A program made the translations under genes and the position numbers. A DNA stretch of 35,490 nucleotides from Dehalococcoidia bacterium (GTDB taxonomy: Bacteria; Chloroflexota; Dehalococcoidia; GIF9; AB-539-J10): positions 1 to 35,490 of the forward strand of contig JALHUO010000052.1 of the NCBI GenBank assembly GCA_022866545.1, read 5' to 3'. Below, piece by piece: positions 30,163-35,490 of the stretch. Under the pieces are notes generated by a model. The model was given only the letters and a program-made list of their open reading frames with translations. It was not told the origin of the DNA and made no database searches. The first letter of the stretch is position 1, and each line of letters opens with the position of its first letter.

Positions 30163-30867
30163 TCATTGGCCAAACCATGATTTCAGGGCCACAGGGTCCT
30201 CAACCTCCATTATTCTCAGTATGTCCCTGTGCATCCCACTTTTCAATTTAGTAACTATCGGTCTTTCCTTGTTCAGTCCCCTGGCAAAGGACATCGCTTC
30301 GCTCATTAGTGCGTCCATAGTGCAGGCTTTCACTATAACATGGCGTGCTTCGCACTCCTCAGCCGTCAGTCTCCTGGCAGTGAGCTGCATATCTTCTACT
30401 AGATCCATCGGTATGGCTTTCTTCATCAAGGCGGTGAAGCTGGGGATAAATGGTATGCCGAGGTCCACCTCGGGAAAGCAAAGGTACCCGCGACCTTTCC
30501 TCATGAAACGGAAATCGAAACAACATGCCAGCACGGCTCCGCCCGCAAAGGCGTGGCCGGTAATCGCAGCCACAGTAATCATAGGATAGAAAAGCATGGT
30601 CTTGAAGAGTTCTGTCAGCTTTGTGGTGAAAGCATCCGCGACACTTCTTTCGCCTTTCTGAATAAGCGGCAATAGCCAGTCAAGGTCCAGGCCGTTGGAC
30701 CATATCTTCTCGTCGCTTGACCTGACTATCAATGCCTTAGCATCCGTATCCTTTTCTATTTCCTTCAGCACCGATAGAAATTCGGTGACGGAACTCATAT
30801 TGAATTTGCTCTCATTCATGGTAAGCAAAGCCACCTGTCCATCCAGCCTGTATTCATACATACCCAT
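30163..30867 (-). CDS. Enoyl-CoA hydratase/isomerase family protein, ECI-like
   Basis: This crotonase-fold protein would bind an acyl-CoA. GHAFAGGAVLACCFDFRFMR and GYLCFPEVDLGIPF carry the oxyanion-hole glycines and the conserved Glu, and the combination is most like the enoyl-CoA delta-isomerases of plants and some bacteria that shift double bonds during unsaturated fatty acid oxidation. NGLDLDWL matches the other CoA-binding loop. The start is ATG 30867, nine bases after AGGAGG; the track start lies 19 codons upstream. The protein is 234 residues. It may work with the acyl-CoA dehydrogenase and EtfAB, though it is transcribed alone. Hydratase versus isomerase activity cannot be settled from the sequence. 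Confidence 0.87.
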   Translation of the reverse strand: MGMYEYRLDGQVALLTMNESKFNMSSVTEFLSVLKEIEKDTDAKALIVRSSDEKIWSNGLDLDWLLPLIQKGERSVADAFTTKLTELFKTMLFYPMITVAAITGHAFAGGAVLACCFDFRFMRKGRGYLCFPEVDLGIPFIPSFTALMKKAIPMDLVEDMQLTARRLTAEECEARHVIVKACTMDALMSEAMSFARGLNKERPIVTKLKSGMHRDILRIMEVEDPVALKSWFGQ

Positions 30868-30895
30868 TATCGGATACCTCCTGACAGCGAAACTA

Positions 30896-30924
30896 AGCCT
30901 ATCCCATAGCTTCGTGGCTGTCAA
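30896..30924 (-). promoter_or_regulatory. Promoter of the ECI-like gene
   Basis: A perfect TTGACA, 17 nt and TAGGCT on the minus strand place the transcript start just before the AGGAGG ribosome binding site. The -10 is weak. Confidence 0.5.
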
Positions 30925-30984
30925 TTACGGTGGGGCGTAGCAGAGATCAGAGTCGTCGGGCGGCTTTCCGAGGGTCTGCGTGGT

Positions 30985-31008
30985 GAGGCGACAAAACAGG
31001 CTTTTGTT
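30985..31008. repeat. Dispersed palindromic repeat, copy 2
   Basis: GGCGACAAAACAGGCTTTTG matches copy 1 at 15228-15251 with few differences. It forms the same ACAAAA/TTTTGT hairpin and lies about 45 nt downstream of the DUF2318 lipoprotein gene, as copy 1 lies downstream of the RCC1 lipoprotein gene. Confidence 0.5.
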
Positions 31009-31053
31009 ACTTGCCACTGCGCCTCGGTTTTATGAATTCTTCTCTTTTACTGT

Positions 31054-31545
31054 CTAGGGCCAGCCAGGTTCGATGGTATCTTGATATGCAGTTATGAGGT
31101 CAGTGCTGTTCATCACTATATTGCCGTCCGCTACCTCATACGGAACTGAGGCCTTGGGATAATTGACACAAGCTCCGCTGATTCCCGCACCTGTTTGCGC
31201 ATTGAACTTAGTTGCACATCTGTCGCATACCAGGATGTCGCCGTCGAGAGAAAAGCCTATGGAGTGACACGGCGGGCAAACATTCGCCCGGACATAGATT
31301 TCTTCAGCCAATACATAGGCCATGAAATTCATGTCGCCGTCTTGCGTCTCCACGCCAAAGCGCACATTCGTTAAGTTCTGGACTTCACTTACTGGAATGG
31401 ATACAATGCCGTCCGTCACCTGAGGCTCAATCAATGTTGCCTTTATTGGCCCCGATGGTGGCGGATTAGAGATTGAGCCAGAACAGCCAGCAACGATTAG
31501 TGCTAACGTAAGTAATAGCGCTCCCACTATTGTTATTCTCAACAT
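31054..31545 (-). CDS. DUF2318-like cysteine-motif lipoprotein, copy 1
   Basis: The 163-residue protein is a predicted lipoprotein (MLRITIVGALLLTLALIVAG then C). It is followed by a domain like DUF2318, often annotated as an Fe-S-containing or metal-binding membrane protein, with NVCPPCHSIGF and a second pair VCDRCATKFN about 15 residues later, then ACVNYPK. The real start is ATG 31545, preceded by AAAGGAGAA; the track's 73 extra codons are the neighbouring gene read in another frame. The 3' half is almost identical in DNA to that of the adjacent copy, while the 5' halves differ. In other bacteria DUF2318 proteins accompany FtsX-type ABC permeases in iron-related clusters, which the upstream genes here match. 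Confidence 0.85.
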   Translation of the reverse strand: MLRITIVGALLLTLALIVAGCSGSISNPPPSGPIKATLIEPQVTDGIVSIPVSEVQNLTNVRFGVETQDGDMNFMAYVLAEEIYVRANVCPPCHSIGFSLDGDILVCDRCATKFNAQTGAGISGACVNYPKASVPYEVADGNIVMNSTDLITAYQDTIEPGWP

Positions 31546-31642
31546 CTGTTTATTCTCCTTTCTGTCCTGATGAGTTTCTATTTGTGCTCTCTCTTTCTTG
31601 ACCATACCTTTATTCACTCTCTGCCTTCCTCTTGTGATACCC

Positions 31643-32239
31643 CTATGGGCCGCAACAACTCGGAGGCCTGGGTTTGTCAGCGCTGCTGCAACAACCTGGG
31701 GCAGTTGGTGTGCCGGAGCCGCCGTGGCAACTGGGAGTGGGCGCCTCGCCTGATTGTGTTGCATTGACGGTATCCTGATATGCAGTTATGAGGTCAGTGC
31801 TGTTCATCACTATATTGCCGTCCGCTACCTCATACGGAACTGAGGCCTTGGGATAATTGACACAAGCTCCGCTGATTCCCGCACCTGTTTGCGCCTTGAA
31901 CGTAGTCGCACATCTGTCGCATACCAGGATGTCGCCGTCAAGAGAAAAGCCTATGGAGTGACACGGTGGACAAATATTGGCCCGGACATAGATTTCTCCG
32001 TTCAAGTCGTAAGCCATGAAGGTCATATCGTTATCCTGTGCCCTAAAATCAAAGTGGGTTATCGTGTAATTTTCGACTGCACTTATTGGAATAGATATGA
32101 TCTCGCCAACTACCTGCGGCTCAATCCACGTCGCTTCTATGCGCTGGCCATTTTGTGTGCCGTTACCACTACATGCGACTATGCTCGAAACCAGTATGAG
32201 CGACAGCAGCACCAGGACGGGTATTATCTTCTTCAACAT
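31643..32239 (-). CDS. DUF2318-like lipoprotein, copy 2, with Cys-rich tail
   Basis: This tandem homologue of the previous gene (198 aa) has a lipoprotein signal (LILVSSIVAC) and the same NICPPCHSIGF and VCDRCATTF motifs. It carries an extra C-terminal tail with SCHGG, GCCSS and SCCGP that copy 1 lacks, adding five cysteines and a histidine and suggesting further metal binding. AAAGGAGG precedes the ATG. Its start overlaps the end of the ABC ATPase gene by 7 nt, showing that the transporter and these lipoproteins form one operon. Likely role: an extracytoplasmic metal or redox component working with the transporter (inference). Confidence 0.87.
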   Translation of the reverse strand: MLKKIIPVLVLLSLILVSSIVACSGNGTQNGQRIEATWIEPQVVGEIISIPISAVENYTITHFDFRAQDNDMTFMAYDLNGEIYVRANICPPCHSIGFSLDGDILVCDRCATTFKAQTGAGISGACVNYPKASVPYEVADGNIVMNSTDLITAYQDTVNATQSGEAPTPSCHGGSGTPTAPGCCSSADKPRPPSCCGP

Positions 32240-32919
32240 TTATTGCCTCCTTTTTGACTAATCTTGTCCACGATTTGACCATCTTGGAGAACTACGACTT
32301 CTCCGGCATACCCCGCTATCTCAGGGTCATGAGTGACCATGACAATGCTGCGACCTTCTCTGTTCAGTTGACCGAACAAAGCTAAGATTTCCTTTCCCGT
32401 TTTCCGGTCCATATTGCCTGTTGGCTCGTCCGCCAGAATGAGAGACGGGTCATTGACCAGGGCCCTGGCAATTGCCACTCTCTGTTGCTCGCCGCCGCTT
32501 AACTGGCTGGGCTTGTGTTCAGCCCTTTTTTCCAGCCCCACTCTTTTCAAGATAGCCAATGCCTTCTGGCTTCCATTATTCGCCCCGCAGAACGTCAAAG
32601 GCAAAAGGACATTTTCAAGAGCAGTAAGCGACGGAATCAGATGATATTGCTGAAAAACGTAGGCAATCTTGCCCCTTCTGACATCAACAAGGGCATTCTC
32701 ATCCAGGCCGTCGATGCGCTTGCCATCCAGGATCACTTCGCCACTGGAGATATGGTCCAGACCGCCGATGATATTCAGAAGAGTGGACTTCCCGCTTCCG
32801 GAAGGTCCCATAACGGCTATGAAATCACCTTCATTCACGAGAAGAGAGATGTTATTCAAGGCAACTACTTTGGCTGTGCCTTCTCCGTAGACTTTCGATA
32901 CGTTTTTGACTTCTAGCAT
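32233..32919 (-). CDS. ABC transporter ATP-binding protein (MacB/LolD-like)
   Basis: The 228-residue ATPase drives the adjacent FtsX-like permease. Walker A is GPSGSGKST, the Q-loop follows in VFQQYHLIP, the signature is LSGGEQQR, Walker B is LILADEPTG, and the H-loop is [11 protein letters not shown]. The sequence [28 protein letters not shown] is typical of the LolD/MacB/FtsE group, which work mechanically on periplasmic or surface partners rather than as classical importers. AGGTGG precedes the ATG, 9 nt after the permease stop, and the 3' end overlaps a DUF2318 gene. Confidence 0.95.
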   Translation of the reverse strand: MLEVKNVSKVYGEGTAKVVALNNISLLVNEGDFIAVMGPSGSGKSTLLNIIGGLDHISSGEVILDGKRIDGLDENALVDVRRGKIAYVFQQYHLIPSLTALENVLLPLTFCGANNGSQKALAILKRVGLEKRAEHKPSQLSGGEQQRVAIARALVNDPSLILADEPTGNMDRKTGKEILALFGQLNREGRSIVMVTHDPEIAGYAGEVVVLQDGQIVDKISQKGGNKC

Positions 32920-32928
32920 TCTGCCACC

Positions 32929-34119
32929 TCACAACGACCTGAAAGAATCGGCGACCTTAATCCTGGAGGCGCGAAAAGCAGGGTATACACTGGCTATGAC
33001 AGCAATAAGGGTAGCCAGAGCCAGAGAAGGGAGGAAATACTGAGGGGCATAGCTGATGGCTACGCCTCCGAAAATCAGCGGCCCGACTATGTATGCGAGC
33101 AGAGTCCCGGTTACATATCCCAACAAACCTCCTGCTACCCCGATGATAATTGCCTCGTAGAAGAAAATCTTCATTACCTGGTTGCGGGATGCTCCCACTG
33201 CTTTCATTATGCCGATGTCCTTGATTCTTTCGTGAACCGAGGTTGTCATGGTGTTGACCACGCCAAAGCAGCCAACAGCTAATGTGATTGCAGCCAGGGC
33301 GAATAGAAACCTGCTGACCTTGTCCAGCATACCCATCTCGGTCTCAGCTATTTGCTTTACGGCAATCGCCCGAACGCCCGCCATGTTCTCGTTAATGGCA
33401 CTGGCAATATCGGATGTAGGACAGGCATTACACAGTGCACGGATGTCTATTGAGGAGACCAAGCCCTCTTTATCGAATGCCTTTTGTACTGTCTCCAGCG
33501 GAACAAAAATCTGATAATCTTCATTTGAACCCGTCTCCTCAAGAATTCCGGTAATGGTTGCCTCTCCTACATTCAGTGTAATTGCGTCGCCCACATTGAG
33601 TTTGAGTAGCTCAGCGGCTACAGCCCCAACTAATGCTTCGTCGGGGGCTTCGAGGTACTTCCCTTGCGAGACCTTCCACCACGTCTTCACCAGGCGCTCC
33701 TCTTGAGGGGCTATCCCGACTACTATCACAGACGTTCCATTTATCTTGGTGTTCACGTAGAGTTTCGGAGCAATCGTGACAATATTTCCCTCATCTTCAA
33801 TACCCAACGCCTCCCTTATCTTGCCGTCTGCTATCTGTCGGATCTCCGGCAACTTGTCCTCAGAAATGTAATTCTCGCCAACTGACAAGGTGCCGAGGCT
33901 TAAACCGCCCAGTCCTATATCGATATCGCTTATGGCAGGCATGACCATCAAGTTGGCGCCATATTTCTCCAGTTGGCCATAGATATTCGTCTGTCCGGCG
34001 AGAGCGATTGTCAGCACGGCTATGATTGTTGTAATGCCGATAACCACGCCCAGCGAGGCATACAGCACTCGCTTCTTCCTTCTCATAATGTCTTTCACGA
34101 CTAATTGGTATAGTTTCAT
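32929..34119 (-). CDS. FtsX/MacB-type ABC transporter permease
   Basis: The 396-residue permease has one N-terminal helix (VLYASLGVVIGITTIIAVLT), a large extracytoplasmic MacB-PCD-like domain (about residues 45-270) and three C-terminal helices with the FtsX signature ERIKDIGIMKAVGASRNQVM. This is the architecture of MacB, LolC and similar mechanotransmission permeases. An unusual CNACPTSD sits in the extracytoplasmic domain, a CxxC that could pair with the Cys motifs of the neighbouring DUF2318 proteins. ATG 34119 follows AAGGAGGG; the track's TTG is one codon earlier. It is about 45 nt downstream of cysE. Confidence 0.92.
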   Translation of the reverse strand: MKLYQLVVKDIMRRKKRVLYASLGVVIGITTIIAVLTIALAGQTNIYGQLEKYGANLMVMPAISDIDIGLGGLSLGTLSVGENYISEDKLPEIRQIADGKIREALGIEDEGNIVTIAPKLYVNTKINGTSVIVVGIAPQEERLVKTWWKVSQGKYLEAPDEALVGAVAAELLKLNVGDAITLNVGEATITGILEETGSNEDYQIFVPLETVQKAFDKEGLVSSIDIRALCNACPTSDIASAINENMAGVRAIAVKQIAETEMGMLDKVSRFLFALAAITLAVGCFGVVNTMTTSVHERIKDIGIMKAVGASRNQVMKIFFYEAIIIGVAGGLLGYVTGTLLAYIVGPLIFGGVAISYAPQYFLPSLALATLIAVIASVYPAFRASRIKVADSFRSL

Positions 34120-34164
34120 CAACCCTCCTTCACAGTCGATTGAGCGCCTGCTCTAAGTCCTCCG

Positions 34165-34818
34165 TCAAATTTTCGATATTCTCCTGGCGCTCTCCAAGTT
34201 CTTCAGACGTTCCTCGAGTTTGTCTTGTTCCTTCAAAACGAACCTGATGGCTTCTGCCACAGGGTCAGGTAGGTTACCGTGCTCCAAATCCATGAGCGGT
34301 TTTCGGTGGTCCCCTGTTATTCTCCCCGGAATTCCCACCACCGTAGCTCCGGGAGGCACTGACTTTAACACCACTGAGCCAGCACCAACCTGAACTCCGT
34401 CCCCTATTGCGATTGAGCCTAAGGCTACCGCACCGGTCCCCATCACCACGTTATTGCCGATGGTGGGGTGGCGTTTGCCCTTGTTCAAAGTTGTCCCCCC
34501 AAGGACAACCCCTTGGTACAGCAAGACGTCGTCTCCAATCTCGGCTGTCTCTCCGATGACTACTCCCGCGCCATGGTCGATGAAGAACCGCTTGCCGATT
34601 CTAGCTCCGGGATGAATTTCAATGCCTGTTAGGAAGCGACTGATGTGAGAAAGGAGACGAGCCAGGAACTGGAGCCTGTGTTGCCAGAGGAAGTGGGCGA
34701 CACGGTGGAGCCACAGGGCATGGAGTCCAGGATAGCAGAAGATAACATCCAGCGTGTTCCTCGCCGCTGGATCTTTGGCGAAAACCGTTTGAATATCTTC
34801 TCTTAACGTCCCAAACAC
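34165..34818 (-). CDS. cysE: Serine O-acetyltransferase
   Basis: CysE makes O-acetylserine from serine and acetyl-CoA for cysteine synthesis. The left-handed beta-helix hexapeptide repeats are clear ([61 protein letters not shown]). The catalytic His lies in [13 protein letters not shown]. The GTG at 34818 ([21 protein letters not shown]) is the best start: the track's extension overlaps cysK and lacks CysE homology. It lies 19 nt after cysK, and its C-terminal coil could bind CysK in a cysteine synthase complex, though the typical terminal Ile is present (SKI) and the tail is long. Confidence 0.95.
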   Translation of the reverse strand: MFGTLREDIQTVFAKDPAARNTLDVIFCYPGLHALWLHRVAHFLWQHRLQFLARLLSHISRFLTGIEIHPGARIGKRFFIDHGAGVVIGETAEIGDDVLLYQGVVLGGTTLNKGKRHPTIGNNVVMGTGAVALGSIAIGDGVQVGAGSVVLKSVPPGATVVGIPGRITGDHRKPLMDLEHGNLPDPVAEAIRFVLKEQDKLEERLKNLESARRISKI

Positions 34819-34837
34819 GATACTGCCTTTTTCTGAT

Positions 34838-35490
34838 TTATGGACCTTGTGTTGTCTGATAAAGCTCCTGGAAGAGCCAGGTCGACAGGTAGCGCTCTCC
34901 GGTGTCAGGTAGGACCACCACAATAAGCTTGTCTTTATTTTCTGCTCTCTTGGCTACCTCCAATGCTGCCCAGGTTGCTGCGCCTGAAGATATGCCAGCC
35001 AATATCCCTTCCTCCTTAGCTAATTTCCTGGCCATTATTCCGGCGTCCTGATTGGTAACTCTGATAATCTCGTCAATCAAATCCAGCCTGAGGATTTGAG
35101 GTATAAATCCCGCGCCAATGCCCTGAATCTTATGGGAGCCGGGCTTGCCCCCGGAAAGAACCGGAGAATCAGCCGGCTCAACAGCAATAGTCCTAAACTC
35201 AGGCTTCTTTTTCTTAATGACTTCAGCAACTCCTGTGATTGTCCCTCCCGTTCCCACACCGGAAACCAGGATATCTACTTCGCCTCCAGTATCCCTCCAG
35301 ATCTCTTCTGCGGTAGTCAGACGGTGTATCTCGGGATTGGCTGGATTGTTAAACTGTTGGGGCATGAAGTAATTGGGATTTTGTGCCACCAATTGCTCGG
35401 CTCTCTTTATCGCTCCGGTCATTCCTTCTATTCCAGGGGTCAAGACCAGCTCGGCACCGAAAACACTCAGGAGCTGCCTCCGCTCCAGAG
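34838..35490 (-). CDS. cysK: O-acetylserine sulfhydrylase (cysteine synthase), 5' end missing
   Basis: CysK condenses O-acetylserine with sulfide to cysteine using PLP. The frame is open to the window edge: upstream of the track start it reads [18 protein letters not shown], the usual CysK sequence, so the N-terminal Lys that binds PLP is outside the window. [20 protein letters not shown] is the PLP phosphate-binding loop and [12 protein letters not shown] is the substrate segment, both intact. It is the first visible gene of a cysK-cysE-ABC transporter-DUF2318 run on the minus strand. Confidence 0.95.
   Translation of the reverse strand, partial: LERRQLLSVFGAELVLTPGIEGMTGAIKRAEQLVAQNPNYFMPQQFNNPANPEIHRLTTAEEIWRDTGGEVDILVSGVGTGGTITGVAEVIKKKKPEFRTIAVEPADSPVLSGGKPGSHKIQGIGAGFIPQILRLDLIDEIIRVTNQDAGIMARKLAKEEGILAGISSGAATWAALEVAKRAENKDKLIVVVLPDTGERYLSTWLFQELYQTTQGP

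Noticed and set aside
31546-31764. N-terminal 73-codon extension of the DUF2318 copy 1 ORF
   Set aside because: It is the Cys-rich tail of copy 2 and the intergenic region read in another frame; the lipoprotein signal and RBS place the start at 31545.

Overview
Organism and overall character. The window is a moderately GC-balanced bacterial chromosome segment of mostly housekeeping genes, with a remodelled accessory stretch at about 19-31 kb. There is no rRNA, recognisable tRNA, CRISPR array or intact transposase. Strong GGAGG-type ribosome binding sites, ETF plus acyl-CoA dehydrogenase and enoyl-CoA isomerase genes, a CoaX-CoaBC pair, a Mut7-C protein and a DUF2318/ABC cluster fit an anaerobic member of the Chloroflexota, most likely an uncultured Dehalococcoidia. 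That placement is inferred from gene content and family resemblance, not from a marker gene.

Layout. 1-1196: 3' part of an EF-G-like GTPase gene. 1267-3085 (-): etfB-etfA behind a near-consensus promoter. 3263-9574 (+): corA, a Mut7-C protein, coaX-coaBC (1-nt overlap) and valS. 9581-13340 (-): a hypothetical gene, an NMO-family flavoprotein and polX. 13523-15066: a CPBP-family gene and a DUF1624-like gene converging on a 155-bp element with long terminal inverted repeats. 15352-16269 (-): an RCC1-repeat lipoprotein with a frameshifted last repeat. 16508-21189 (+): polA, a GNAT acetyltransferase, a DUF3795 gene and mutM. 21430-23148 (-): an acyl-CoA dehydrogenase. 23509-26006 (+): a radical SAM/SPASM enzyme overlapping a membrane protein with an alternating Cys-Ala tract. 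26287-28652 (-): a Z1-domain helicase-like ATPase and an unrecognised 144-residue partner. 28724-30867 (-): a gene remnant, three tiny membrane proteins (one absent from the ORF track) and a crotonase. 31054-35490 (-): cysK-cysE, an FtsX/MacB-type ABC transporter and two tandem DUF2318-type lipoproteins.

How genes may work together. EtfAB is the electron acceptor expected for acyl-CoA dehydrogenases such as the one at 21.4-23.1 kb, and the crotonase could feed the same beta-oxidation chemistry. CoaX and CoaBC carry out successive steps of CoA synthesis. CysE and CysK make cysteine, and the adjacent transporter/DUF2318 genes look like a metal or redox module. The most novel candidate is the radical SAM gene and its translationally coupled partner. 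The partner carries nine cysteines in 27 residues on its predicted cytoplasmic side, which suggests a membrane-anchored substrate for Cys-directed peptide modification.

Signs of remodelling. The 3' end of mutM, including its zinc-finger codons and downstream sequence, recurs in degenerate form at about 23.2 kb and 26.0-26.2 kb. The three copies bracket the acyl-CoA dehydrogenase gene and then the radical SAM pair, so this looks like a repeated insertion or rearrangement site.
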